Counted from the first letter of the stretch, positions 8,505 to 16,761 are shown. The stretch: 63,764 bases of DNA from Pelagibius sp. (GCF_028289705.1 NZ_JANQOI010000074.1:1-63764), one strand, 5' to 3'. The notes: a model not told the origin generated them from the sequence alone. Made by a program: numbers and translations.

Positions 8505-9881
8505 ATGCCGTTGCGCCGCCGTTCTCTCGCCGCCCTCGTCCTCCTGTCCGGTCTCGCTCTTGCCGCCGCGCTCTTCGTCCGGCCAGGCAAGGCCGAGCCC
8601 GATGAAACCATGCTGCGCTACAGCCTGGAACTGCTCGCCGCCAATGCCGAGGTTCGTCTGGCCGCGCTTGAGGCGATCCGACAGAGCGGGCGCAAGGACG
8701 CCATCCCGGCCTTGATCCAGGCGCGCCGCTACCTCCAGGGCCTGCATGAGGTGGACGCGGTGCTGCGGGAGCTGACCGGGGACAGCGAGCGCGATTCCTG
8801 GCACGAGTGGATGCTCTGGCAGGAGGCCCACCCGGAGGTCGTGCCCTATGAGGGCTTCGACATCTTCAAATCCGCCGTCTTTCAGCGCATCGACCCCAAC
8901 TTCGGCCTCTTCCTGCAGCCCGGCGTGACCCACGAGATCCGCCTGGAGGAAATCGTCTGGGGCGGCGTGGTCAAGGACGGCATTCCGGCGCTCACCAACC
9001 CGGCCCTGCTGGAGGCCTCGGAGGCCGATTACCTGACCGAGGACGAGCTGGTCTTCGGCGTCACCATCAACGGCGATGCCCGGGCCTATCCCCTGCGCAT
9101 CATGGACTGGCACGAGATGTTCAACGACGTCATCGGCGGCGTGCCGGTCAGCCTCGCCTACTGCACCCTCTGCGGCTCCGGCATCCTCTTCGAGACCACG
9201 GTGGCGGGCCGCGACACGCCCTTCGTCTTCGGCTCCTCGGGCTTTCTCTACCGCTCCAACAAGCTGATGTACGACCAGGAAACCCACTCCCTGTGGAACC
9301 AGTTCACCGGGCGCCCGGTGGTGGGGCCGCTTACCGGCTCCGGCATCGAACTGAAGACCCGCCCGGTGGCCATCACCTCCTGGCAGGCCTGGCGGGAAGC
9401 CAACCCCGAGACCAAGGTGCTGTCGCTGGAGACCGGGCACCGGCGCGACTACAGCCCCGGCGCCCCCTACGGCAGCTACTTCGCCAGCCCCGAGCTGATG
9501 TTCCCGGCCCTGGTCCGGCAAGAGGCGCTGCAGGCCAAGGACTATGTCTTCGCCCTGCGCTCCAGCGGCACCGACAAAGCCTGGCCGCTCACCCGCTTCG
9601 ACGGCGGCAAGGTGATCAACGACCAGGCGGGGATTCTCGACCTGGTGCTGGTGGGCGATGCCGCGACCCGCACCGTGCGCGCCTATCGCCGCGACGGCCG
9701 CACCTTCGAACGCGGCGCCAGCGTCGCTGAACTGAAGGCCGAAGACGGCACCTGGCAGGTCACCGAGGAAGCCCTGGTCGGCCCCGGCGGCGAACGCCTC
9801 GCCCGCCTGCCCGGCCACATCGCCTACTGGTTCGCCTGGGCCGGCTACCTCGGCGAGGACGGAGAGTTGGCAGAGCGGTAG
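8505..9881 (+). CDS. Exported DUF3179-domain protein
   Basis: I place the start at the ATG at 8505, which has AGGAAAG about 8 bp upstream, rather than the upstream in-frame TTG at 8484. The 458-residue product begins with a signal peptide (MPLRRRS, then a hydrophobic run ending near KAEPDE). Residues about 60-440 match DUF3179, with LVFGVTINGDARAYPL, YCTLCGSGILFE, FGSSGFLYRSNKLMYD and SLWNQFTG. The conserved cysteines in YCTLCGSG are intact. The biochemical role of this family is not established. The gene appears monocistronic. Confidence 0.9.
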   Translation: MPLRRRSLAALVLLSGLALAAALFVRPGKAEPDETMLRYSLELLAANAEVRLAALEAIRQSGRKDAIPALIQARRYLQGLHEVDAVLRELTGDSERDSWHEWMLWQEAHPEVVPYEGFDIFKSAVFQRIDPNFGLFLQPGVTHEIRLEEIVWGGVVKDGIPALTNPALLEASEADYLTEDELVFGVTINGDARAYPLRIMDWHEMFNDVIGGVPVSLAYCTLCGSGILFETTVAGRDTPFVFGSSGFLYRSNKLMYDQETHSLWNQFTGRPVVGPLTGSGIELKTRPVAITSWQAWREANPETKVLSLETGHRRDYSPGAPYGSYFASPELMFPALVRQEALQAKDYVFALRSSGTDKAWPLTRFDGGKVINDQAGILDLVLVGDAATRTVRAYRRDGRTFERGASVAELKAEDGTWQVTEEALVGPGGERLARLPGHIAYWFAWAGYLGEDGELAER

Positions 9882-9888
9882 GGCGAGG

Positions 9889-9903
9889 CAGTCCTGGGGA
9901 CTG
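9889..9903. terminator. Short hairpin between convergent genes
   Basis: CAGTCC-TGG-GGACTG is a perfect 6-bp stem in the 39-bp space between the DUF3179 stop and the CPBP protease stop. It could act as a shared terminator, but there is no clear T-run on either side. Confidence 0.3.
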
Positions 9904-9920
9904 ACCCAAGGGGGCATGGC

Positions 9921-10532
9921 TTAGTCGATGCCCGGGCCCCGATAGAACAGGTGACCGAGCCCCAGAACGAAGACAGCCGAACCAAACAAACTGTGCTCCA
10001 ACCAGACGGCGGCCAGGGACCGGCTGTTGCGATAGGTGCGGTAGAACACGGTCCCGGCAAGGAAGCTGAGCAAGACCGACAACCACGACCCGTAAAGAAT
10101 GTGTACCCAACCGAAGACCGCCCCGGAAACAACGGCGGCCGGCACGAAGGGAACATTTAGACTCTCCAGGCGCCAACTGGCGTAGCCCCGAAAAGCCACT
10201 TCCTGAGGGAGAACAGAGACAAGCGCGTAGCCGCAGACGATCGCGACTGTCAGCCCTGGAGCATGCTGCGGGAGGTAAAGGAGCTGGCTCGGGTAAAGCA
10301 AGGCGACGGCTGCGAAGACGGCAAGCCAGGCCAGGGCTGAGCGCAAGAGAATCCCGGGTAGTGCCGAGCGACAGCCGCGCCAGTTGAGCCGCAGATAGCC
10401 GTCTCGTGCCCCGGCCGTCGACAGTCGCCAGAAGCAATAAGCCGCCAAGAGAAGAAGCGCCGCAAACCGCAGGAACTGACTGGAGGTGTCGATCAGGAAC
10501 AGCGGCGCCGCCACGACGATGCCAAGTTCCAC
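9921..10532 (-). CDS. CPBP-family intramembrane metalloprotease (CAAX-type)
   Basis: The 203-residue protein has several hydrophobic segments and the CPBP motif set: motif 1 PQEVAFRG near residue 112, motif 2 FGWVH near 147, and motif 3 VWLEHSLFGS near 183. The usual motif 1 is EExxxR; here the first Glu is Gln (QEVAFR), while the second Glu, the Arg and the histidines are kept. The family includes type II CAAX proteases and bacteriocin self-immunity proteins. No operon partner is visible. The substitution may reduce or alter activity. Confidence 0.8.
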   Translation of the reverse strand: MELGIVVAAPLFLIDTSSQFLRFAALLLLAAYCFWRLSTAGARDGYLRLNWRGCRSALPGILLRSALAWLAVFAAVALLYPSQLLYLPQHAPGLTVAIVCGYALVSVLPQEVAFRGYASWRLESLNVPFVPAAVVSGAVFGWVHILYGSWLSVLLSFLAGTVFYRTYRNSRSLAAVWLEHSLFGSAVFVLGLGHLFYRGPGID

Positions 10533-10726
10533 TATCGGGTATCTGTACCGGAGTTCTTTTGTAGCGATCCGTCGGTCCCCCTGTTCCGAGTTGTCCTGCC
10601 GACCGAAAAGCGGCCCAACGGCCTGACGGTGAGCAGCGATCGGATTCCTCTGTGAGGAAGGTGAGTTGGCGAGGCGCGCGCCGTCAAGGCTGAAGGGTAC
10701 CCTGGCCCTTCAAAGACTGATGCCAA

Positions 10727-10895
10727 TCACGCTCTGCGCATGTCCTTGAAGAAGCTGTCCCGCGGGAAGTTCTTTCCGGGGCAAAGGGTGGCCTCGCCCG
10801 GCGTCTCCCCGTGCAGCGTCACCCGGTCGGCGGCGATGCGGAAGCGGCGCATGAGGTCGCGGCAGAGGGTGACGGTCGCGTCGTACTGAACGGCG
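10727..10895 (-). repeat. Direct repeat, copy 1 (amidase 3' end)
   Basis: By hand alignment 151 of 169 bases match 12519-12687 without gaps, from the stop codon to a common TGAACGGCG. The two copies have the same orientation and bracket 1.6 kb that contains one orphan gene. Confidence 0.85.
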
Positions 10896-10960
10896 GCGGC
10901 TTCATCCCAGCGCGGCCCGACAACCGATTTGAAGCCGTCAGCGGAACCGGGCGCAAACAA
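10727..10960 (-). pseudogene. 3'-end fragment of an N-acetylmuramoyl-L-alanine amidase gene
   Basis: The last 56 codons or so match the C-terminal part of the complete amidase at 12519-13043, including LHGETPGEATLCPGKNFPRD with its metal-binding His and Cys. The N-terminal half, including the first zinc histidine, is missing. Upstream codons (MFAPGSADGFKS...) are unrelated. DNA similarity to the intact gene stops sharply at 10895. It cannot form a complete amidase domain and is best read as a truncated duplicate. Confidence 0.75.
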
Positions 10961-11171
10961 GCGGGTCGCCGGGTCAATGCAACCGCGTCGGTACCTCTAG
11001 CACTCCGCTTTGAGCGAGTTCATTGGTCGTTCGCATACCACTTATTTGTCTGATCCGTTGTTGTCCAAAATCCGCGGGCAATGCCAAGATTTCCTCTATC
11101 AGAACAATCTAAACTGACGGACCGAAGCGTCGATCGGATCACGGCCCAGGTGAACTTGGAGAGGGCACGTC

Positions 11172-12344
11172 GTGGTTGCGAACCAAATCACAGCCGAAAA
11201 TGCGCAGACATTGGACCGCTTGCGAAAGGAAGCGAACGAAGTAAAGGACTGTTTCACGCGCTATTCATTTCAGACAATAGCAATTAGCACTGGGGCCCTT
11301 GGCCTGATATTCCGCTATGTGTTCGAAGAGCCGGCAATAAGCCTGGCCGGGGTGTTCGTCATCGCTCTGGCCACAATCGTCGCGCGCATCGGGATCTACA
11401 AATACGGAACTGCGAACCGGATATTCGGCTACGAGCTTCACCTATATAGAACAAGATACATCGCAGATTCAGAAGGAAATGGATGGCAGAGGCACATGAC
11501 GAACTTGGGGTGGGAGGAGAGCCTCAAGGCTTGGCGGGTGGTCCAAGCGACCGTCTTCGAGCATTTGTACGAAGAAGCGCCATTTGCTGACACGTTCATT
11601 GACGGATTCAATCGCCGAGTCCCAGAAGGATTTCGGCTAGAGAAGGATGGTCGGCTGTATCGGCTACTTACCCTCTTTTATGATCGAAAGCACAAGGACA
11701 AGGACAAGGACAAGGACAAGGACAAGGACAAGGACAAGGACAAGGACAAGGACAAGGACAAGGACAAGGACAAGGACAAGGACAAGGACAAAAATAGCAA
11801 CAAGAGTCAGTGGAGCAAGAGTAATTGGGGCGTTATTCAGTTGAGGAAAAAGAAGAAATTGGAAGACAGGTATACCTGGTTCATGGTGCATGATTTACTC
11901 AAAAACCATGATGCGGCATATCATTCTGGTAACTACCTAAAGACGATCATCGGATTCCTTTTCTTCCTCGCAGGCTTATCGGTCTTTCTGATGTTTTTGT
12001 CAGCTTTTCAGTACGCGTTTATCGAAAAACACAAAGATATAGTCAGCGCAATTTTGTTTTCTGCATTCGCCGTTTCCATGTCGTTGGTCGTCATTAGCCG
12101 AAGCACGAGAGCGTCATCGAGACGCATGCTCTTGCAGGACGGACTGCTGTCCATCCATTCCTGCGCCATCATGTGGCAGGCGGTAGCGGTCGCGCACTAT
12201 CGGGCCCTAGACACCTTGGCGTCTCAAAATGTGCCCCCGCCTCACAATGTGCCCCCAATGAAGGGATATATAGAGGAACTGGGAAATCAGGCCAGGTCCT
12301 TGGTCGACGGAGGCGTTGAGAACATTCACGCCTGGATGCGTTGA
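11172..12344 (+). CDS. Orphan four-TM membrane protein with a Lys-Asp repeat loop
   Basis: I do not recognise this 390-residue protein. It starts at GTG with GGAGAGG 7 bp upstream. Two hydrophobic segments lie at about 33-51 and 55-75, followed by a conserved-looking KYGTANRIFGYELHLYRTRY stretch. A long soluble part leads to 16 perfect Lys-Asp repeats (175-206) and a lysine-rich patch. Two more TM segments lie at about 257-282 and 290-308, with a C-terminal tail. The 2TM-soluble-2TM layout recalls two-TM effector families such as SLATT, but I see no firm match. The DNA is clearly AT-richer than its neighbours and sits between duplicated amidase ends, suggesting acquired DNA. Neighbours give no function. 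Confidence 0.75.
   Translation: MVANQITAENAQTLDRLRKEANEVKDCFTRYSFQTIAISTGALGLIFRYVFEEPAISLAGVFVIALATIVARIGIYKYGTANRIFGYELHLYRTRYIADSEGNGWQRHMTNLGWEESLKAWRVVQATVFEHLYEEAPFADTFIDGFNRRVPEGFRLEKDGRLYRLLTLFYDRKHKDKDKDKDKDKDKDKDKDKDKDKDKDKDKDKDKNSNKSQWSKSNWGVIQLRKKKKLEDRYTWFMVHDLLKNHDAAYHSGNYLKTIIGFLFFLAGLSVFLMFLSAFQYAFIEKHKDIVSAILFSAFAVSMSLVVISRSTRASSRRMLLQDGLLSIHSCAIMWQAVAVAHYRALDTLASQNVPPPHNVPPMKGYIEELGNQARSLVDGGVENIHAWMR
11694..11789 (+). repeat. Hexanucleotide microsatellite, 16 perfect AAGGAC units
   Basis: Sixteen uninterrupted copies of AAGGAC encode (Lys-Asp)16 inside the orphan membrane protein. The unit is a multiple of three, so copy-number slippage would change loop length without shifting frame. 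The absence of any substitution points to recent expansion. Confidence 0.97.
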
Positions 12345-12518
12345 GAGCTGCAGCCTCCTGAGGACCCATAGAAAGGGGCGCCATCGTCTACCTCCGCCCT
12401 TCCGCGCCAGTCGATCGTAGAGCCCTGGCCGGCCAATTTTCCTTATCTTGGCGAACCAGTCGTGCGCTCTAAGTCGCGGGTGACGGTCGTCTGACTTCCA
12501 TCACCGACTGAGCACAAA

Positions 12519-12687
12519 TCACGCCTGGCGAATGTCCTCAAAGAATCTGTCCCGTGGGAAGTTCTTTCCGGGGCAGAGGGTGGCCTCCCCCGGCGTCTCG
12601 CCGTGCAGCGTTACCCTGTCGGACGCGATGTTGAAGCGGCGCATGAGGTCGCGGCAGAGGGCGACGGTCGCGTCGTACTGAACGGCG
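12519..12687 (-). repeat. Direct repeat, copy 2 (amidase 3' end)
   Basis: This is the intact-gene copy of the repeat described at 10727-10895. The divergence of about 11% argues against a very recent duplication. Confidence 0.85.
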
Positions 12688-13043
12688 CCGGGTCTTGCGT
12701 TTTGGAAGTTGCCGATCAGGCAGATGCCGATGCTGCGGAAGTTGCGGTCGCGGTTCCGGGCCGAGACATGGGCCCCCCAGATCTGCAGCCGCCAGCGCTC
12801 GCTGGGCACCACCGCGCCCGCGGCGATGCCCTTGCCGTTGCCGACGAGGAAGTGATAGGGCACCTCGTCCACCGGATCCCGCGCCTGGCGCCGGCGGTGC
12901 ACCCGCCGCAGCAGATCCAGATCGCCGGACGCGCCGGCGCTGTGGTGGATGGTGAGATAGTCCCACCTATTGAACCAGTAGACCGGAAGGCCGATGACAG
13001 CGGCGCTGAACAGCGTCCCTTGCACGAAGTGGCGGCGCTTCAT
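12519..13043 (-). CDS. N-acetylmuramoyl-L-alanine amidase (Amidase_2/PGRP fold), exported
   Basis: The 174-residue protein begins MKRRHFVQG with a hydrophobic segment, a possible Tat-type or uncleaved signal. The amidase_2 domain follows: YLTIHHSAGASGD carries the first zinc histidine, YHFLVGNGKGI and SIGICLIGNF are core strands, and LHGETPGEATLCPGKNFP carries the second His and the Cys ligand, as in T7 lysozyme and PGRPs. It would cleave the muramoyl-Ala bond in peptidoglycan. The size fits a minimal single-domain enzyme. Its 3' end is duplicated at 10727-10895. Confidence 0.88.
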   Translation of the reverse strand: MKRRHFVQGTLFSAAVIGLPVYWFNRWDYLTIHHSAGASGDLDLLRRVHRRRQARDPVDEVPYHFLVGNGKGIAAGAVVPSERWRLQIWGAHVSARNRDRNFRSIGICLIGNFQNARPGAVQYDATVALCRDLMRRFNIASDRVTLHGETPGEATLCPGKNFPRDRFFEDIRQA

Positions 13044-13198
13044 AGTGCGAGTCCCTGATCACAGGATCACCAAAGGGCCCGACCCGTACGGCAACCAACC
13101 GCCCAGGCCTCCCTCAAGATCAGGCTACGACCGCATTGTGGCGGAGTCTGGGCGCAGAACTCCGAATTCAGCGACCCACAGATATCCCGGGCGTTGCC

Positions 13199-13588
13199 CT
13201 ACCGCTCCGCGCAGGTGGCGCAGCGGCCGTGGAGTTCGACGGTCATGCGCCGGGTTTCGAAGCCCTTGGCGCCGGCGAGGGACTTGAGGCCTTCCTCGCT
13301 GGCGGGGAAGGCGAACTCGGTCACCTCGCCGCAATTGTCGCAGATGGCGAAGCCGGCAGCGGCATGGGGATCGTGGCCGCAGCAGGCAACGAAGGCGTTG
13401 AGGCTTTCGATGCGGTGCACCAAGCCCTGCTGGCCCAGGGCCTCCAGCGCCCGGTAGACCTGCACCGGTGCCCTGAGGCCCTCATCGCGCAGGCGGTCCA
13501 ACAGATCGTAGGCGGTGAGTGCGGCGCTGCTGTCGGCGAGGCGGTCCAGCACCAGTTGCTGGTTGCGGGTCAGCTTGCGCGCAGTCAT
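13199..13588 (-). CDS. zur: Zinc uptake regulator Zur (Fur family)
   Basis: The 129-residue protein has a Fur-type winged helix (LTAYDLLDRLRDEG, PVQVYRALEALGQQGLVHRIESLNAFVAC) and a C-terminal metal domain with two CxxC pairs (CDNC and CATC), the structural zinc site typical of Zur. It is the last gene of znuC-znuB-zur with a 4-bp overlap onto znuB. With the Zur box at 15302-15318 this indicates an autoregulated zinc-starvation locus. Confidence 0.93.
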   Translation of the reverse strand: MTARKLTRNQQLVLDRLADSSAALTAYDLLDRLRDEGLRAPVQVYRALEALGQQGLVHRIESLNAFVACCGHDPHAAAGFAICDNCGEVTEFAFPASEEGLKSLAGAKGFETRRMTVELHGRCATCAER

Positions 13589-14403
13589 AGGCTTCGCTCC
13601 AGCACCCGCTCGCCCCGCCGAAAGACCAGAGACAGAAGAGAGATTGCGAAGAGCAGCAAGGCCGCCACCACCACCGATGGGCCGGAGGGCGTGTCGAACT
13701 GCAGGGAGCCGAAGAGCCCGAGGGCGACGGCCAAGGCACCGAGGCCGGAGGCCATCAACGCCATGACTTCCGGCCCGCGGGCGAAGCGTCGCGCCGTTGC
13801 GGCGGGGATGATCAGCAGGGAAGTGATGAGCAGGATGCCGACGATCTTCATGGCGATGGCGATGACCGCGGCCATGAGGATCATGAAGACGAGGCGCGCC
13901 CGCTCCGGGTTCAGCGCCTCGGCGGCGGCCAGTTCGGCGCTGACCGTGCCGGCGAGGAGCGGTCGCCAGATCGCCGCCAGCAGACCCAGCACCACGAGAC
14001 CGCCGCCGTAGATCAGCGCGATGTCGGTGACAGAGACCGCCAGCAGATCGCCGAAGAGATAGCTCAGCAGGTCGATCCTCAGCCAGGCCATGAAGGAGAC
14101 CAGGACCAGCCCCAGCGCCAGGGTCGAGTGGGCGAGGATGCCCAGCAACGCATCGGTGGGTAGCTGGGCTTGGCGCTGCAACAGGACCAGGGCCAGGGCG
14201 ACCGCCGTGGCGATGGCGAAGACGCCGAGGATGACGTTGACTTCCAGCAGCAGGGCCAGGGCCACGCCCAGCAGGGCCGAGTGGGCCATGGTGTCGCCGA
14301 AGTAGGCCATGCGCCGCCAGACGATGAAACAGCCGAGCGGTCCCGCCACAAGGGCGACGCCGATCCCGCCGATCAATGCGCGCGTGAAAAAGTCATCCAG
14401 CAT
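13585..14403 (-). CDS. znuB: Zinc ABC transporter permease ZnuB
   Basis: The conserved protein begins MLDDFFTRALIGGIGVAL at 14403 (272 residues); an upstream extension of the frame is not family-like. It has the ABC-3 permease pattern of about eight hydrophobic segments, with WRRMAYFGDTMAHSALLGVAL and KIVGILLITSLLIIPAATAR, the usual ZnuB landmarks. It forms the membrane channel of the zinc importer with ZnuC and ZnuA. It overlaps znuC by 11 bp and zur by 4 bp. Confidence 0.94.
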   Translation of the reverse strand: MLDDFFTRALIGGIGVALVAGPLGCFIVWRRMAYFGDTMAHSALLGVALALLLEVNVILGVFAIATAVALALVLLQRQAQLPTDALLGILAHSTLALGLVLVSFMAWLRIDLLSYLFGDLLAVSVTDIALIYGGGLVVLGLLAAIWRPLLAGTVSAELAAAEALNPERARLVFMILMAAVIAIAMKIVGILLITSLLIIPAATARRFARGPEVMALMASGLGALAVALGLFGSLQFDTPSGPSVVVAALLLFAISLLSLVFRRGERVLERSL

Positions 14404-15247
14404 CGCGGTCACTCCGCGGCATGGAAGTTGCCTGGTCTGGTTCGTGATCGTGGTCACAGTCCTGCGCCACGACGCGGCCGTCGGTGAGATGCACATGGTC
14501 GTGGTCGTGGCGATAGATCGCCAGGGCCGCGGCCGCGCGCGCGCCGAAGAGGGCGCGGTATTCGGGGCTGGCGGCGACCGCCTTGGGTGTGCCGGAACAG
14601 CAGACATGGCCGTTCAGGCAGACCACGCGGTCGGTCTGGCGCATGACGATGTGGAGGTCGTGGGAGATCATCAGGATGGCGCAGCCCAGGCGCTCGCGGA
14701 TGTCGTGAATCAACTCGTAGAGAGCGATCTCGCCGGCGAAGTCGACGCCGCGCACCGGCTCGTCCAGCACCAGCAGTTGCGGCCGGCGTACCAATGCCCG
14801 GGCAAGGAGCGCGCGCTGGAACTCGCCGCCGGAAAGCTGCTGCACCGGCCGCTCGGCCAGATCGGCGATCCCCACATCGTCGAGCGCTCTTTCGATCTCG
14901 GCCGGGTCATGGCGGCCGGTGAGGGTCATCAGCCGGCGCACCGTCAGCGGCATGGTGCGGTCGATGGCTAGGCTCTGGGGCACATAGCCGATGCGCAGAT
15001 CAGCGCGGCTTTGCAGGCGGCCCTCGGCGGTCTCGATAATGCCCAGCAAGGCCTTCACGGTGGTGCTCTTGCCACTGCCGTTGGGACCGATCAGGGTGAC
15101 GATTTCGCCGGGGCCGATGCTGAGGTCGACGCCGCGCACCAGCCAGCGCGCACCCTGACGCACCCCGATGCCCTGCGCTTCGATGAGGGGCGCGTCGCCC
15201 CCCGCCGAGTTCCCCTCCGGGTCAACGATCTGCGGTGCTGTCGCCAT
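14393..15247 (-). CDS. znuC: Zinc ABC transporter ATP-binding protein ZnuC
   Basis: An ABC ATPase with Walker A GPNGSGKST, signature LSGGEFQRALLARAL, Walker B LLVLDEPVRGVD and H-loop ISHDLH. The C-terminal tail is His/Asp-rich (YRHDHDHVHL, CDHDHEPD), common in zinc-linked ZnuC. The start is ambiguous: an ATG at 15262 sits one base after AGGAGG, too close for a normal ribosome site. I chose the ATG at 15247, preceded by GAGGA. A TTG at 15292 is less likely. It powers zinc import with ZnuA and ZnuB. Confidence 0.93.
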   Translation of the reverse strand: MATAPQIVDPEGNSAGGDAPLIEAQGIGVRQGARWLVRGVDLSIGPGEIVTLIGPNGSGKSTTVKALLGIIETAEGRLQSRADLRIGYVPQSLAIDRTMPLTVRRLMTLTGRHDPAEIERALDDVGIADLAERPVQQLSGGEFQRALLARALVRRPQLLVLDEPVRGVDFAGEIALYELIHDIRERLGCAILMISHDLHIVMRQTDRVVCLNGHVCCSGTPKAVAASPEYRALFGARAAAALAIYRHDHDHVHLTDGRVVAQDCDHDHEPDQATSMPRSDRDAG

Positions 15248-15301
15248 GCCGTCCTCGGCCATACCTCCTAGAAAAGACTCCCCTTGCGCCAAAATTCACG
15301 A

Positions 15302-15318
15302 ACGTTATATCATTACGT
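15302..15318. promoter_or_regulatory. Zur box in the znuC/znuA divergent promoter
   Basis: ACGTTATATCATTACGT is an imperfect 17-bp palindrome. Its core GTTATA-T-CATTAC agrees with the alphaproteobacterial Zur consensus GTTATA-N-TATAAC at 10 of 12 positions. It lies about 55 bp from each divergent start and would switch both arms together. Confidence 0.75.
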
Positions 15319-15372
15319 CCTTAATTCTCAAACAATAAGGCCCACGCGGCCCGACAGGTAGGACCCATCGCC

Positions 15373-16539
15373 ATGACGCGGAAGACCGCCCTTTCCCTCG
15401 CCTTCGCCGCCACTCTGCTGACGCCCGGGCTTGCCGCAGAGGCCGCCGAGGTCCCGACCGTCGTCACCAGCATCAAGCCCGTGCATTCGCTGGTCGCCAG
15501 TCTCATGAAGGGCGCCGGCGCGCCGCATCTGATCGTCAAGGGCGGCGGCTCGCCCCACAGCTACAGCCTGAAGCCGTCCGACGCCGCGGCCCTGCAGAGA
15601 GCCAAAGTGGTGTTCTGGGTCGGTGAGGAGTTGGAGGTCTTCCTGGAGGAGACCATCGAAACCATCGCCAGCGATGCCAGGGTCGTCGCGCTGGCGGACG
15701 CGGAGGGAGTCAGTCTTCTGCCCTTCCGCGAGGGCGGACCCTGGGCCGAGCATGAAGATCACGGCGAGCATGCCCACGAGGAGCATGCAGAGCACGAGCA
15801 TCATGAGCACGCCGAACACGCGCATGAGAAGCATGAAGAGCACGCCCATGAAGAGCACGCCGAACATGCGCACGAGAAGCATGAGGAGCACGCTCACGAC
15901 GAGCACGCCGAACATGCGCACGAGAAGCATGAAGAGCACGCTCACGACGAGCATGGCCATGAAGGGCATGCGCACGAAGAACACGCCGAGCATGGCCACG
16001 ACGAGCACGCACACGGCGAGTTCGATATGCACATCTGGCTGGATCCGGAGAACGCCAAGATCATGGCCGCCGCAGCCGCAAAGGCTCTGATCGAGGCCGA
16101 CCCCGCCAACGGCGATCTCTACCGTGCCAACAAGGCAGCCCTGGACCAGCGCCTTGAGGCCTTGGGCGCGGAGATCACCGCCGAGCTGGCCACGGTGAAA
16201 GACGCACCCTTTGTCGTCTTTCACGACGCCTATCAATACATGGAGCAGCGCTTCGACCTGAACACCGTCGGCTCCATCACCGTGAGTCCGGAGCGCCAGC
16301 CGGGCGCCGCACGGCTTCGCGAAATCCACGAGAAGATCGGTGAACTGAACGCGCGCTGCGTTTTCGCCGAACCGCAGTTCGAGCCGCGCCTGGTCCGCAC
16401 CGTGGTCGAAGGCACGGCGGCCAAAACCGGCATCTTGGACCCCCTGGGCGCCGATCTGAAAGACGGTCCTGACCTCTACTTCGAATTGATGCGGCGCAAC
16501 GCCGAAAGCTTGCGCGACTGCCTCGGCGAGAGCAGCTAA
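15373..16539 (+). CDS. znuA: Zinc ABC transporter substrate-binding protein ZnuA with an extended His-rich loop
   Basis: This 388-residue periplasmic cluster A-1 binding protein has a signal peptide (MTRKTALSLAFAATLLTPGLAAEA). Conserved zinc histidines are visible in SIKPVHSL (H38), SPHSYSLKPSD (H62) and, after the loop, FDMHIWLDP (H220). Residues 127-215 are an acidic His-rich loop built from HAHE/EEHA units, far longer than the ~30-residue loop of typical ZnuA. The loop may buffer or hand over zinc. The gene is divergent from znuCB-zur across the Zur box. Confidence 0.94.
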   Translation: MTRKTALSLAFAATLLTPGLAAEAAEVPTVVTSIKPVHSLVASLMKGAGAPHLIVKGGGSPHSYSLKPSDAAALQRAKVVFWVGEELEVFLEETIETIASDARVVALADAEGVSLLPFREGGPWAEHEDHGEHAHEEHAEHEHHEHAEHAHEKHEEHAHEEHAEHAHEKHEEHAHDEHAEHAHEKHEEHAHDEHGHEGHAHEEHAEHGHDEHAHGEFDMHIWLDPENAKIMAAAAAKALIEADPANGDLYRANKAALDQRLEALGAEITAELATVKDAPFVVFHDAYQYMEQRFDLNTVGSITVSPERQPGAARLREIHEKIGELNARCVFAEPQFEPRLVRTVVEGTAAKTGILDPLGADLKDGPDLYFELMRRNAESLRDCLGESS

Positions 16540-16548
16540 CTCGATTTT

Positions 16549-16727
16549 CCTCCCTCCTTGCGGGGGAGGAAGAGAAATCTTGCGCTTGGCCGCGTGTCAG
16601 CGCGGCAAAGCGTTAGATTTCTCAGGAGGGGGGTGCGGTTGGTTCCCCCCCTCTTGCACAATCAAGGCGTTGGCCCCGAGGGGACCAACACCATGATTCT
16701 GCTTTCTCCCCCGCGAGGGGGGAGAAG
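16549..16727. repeat. Structured intergenic element with three stem-loops
   Basis: The 222-bp gap between the convergent znuA and iron-ADH genes is packed with inverted repeats. A C/G-rich stem lies at about 16552-16577 (TTCCTCCC/GGGAGGAA). A long imperfect stem at 16573-16594 / 16601-16622 pairs 19 of 22 positions around a TGTCAG loop. A third, TTCTCCCCC/GGGGGAGAA, lies at about 16702-16725. It may terminate both genes and looks like a mobile or REP-like intergenic unit. Confidence 0.6.
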
Positions 16728-16761
16728 ACGGTAAACGGACGACACCCGGTATCGTCTTTCC

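Noticed and set aside
11081-11287. 68-codon frame before the orphan membrane protein
   Set aside because: It overlaps the orphan gene start in another frame and has no supported start or similarity.
11647-11891. Open frames encoding poly(Arg-Thr) or poly(Val-Leu)
   Set aside because: They are alternative-frame readings of the AAGGAC microsatellite; the Lys-Asp frame has the ribosome site and full-length protein.
10727-12687. Insertion sequence flanked by direct repeats
   Set aside because: No transposase or terminal inverted repeats were seen; the direct repeats are 169 bp of amidase coding sequence, too long and too diverged for target-site duplication.
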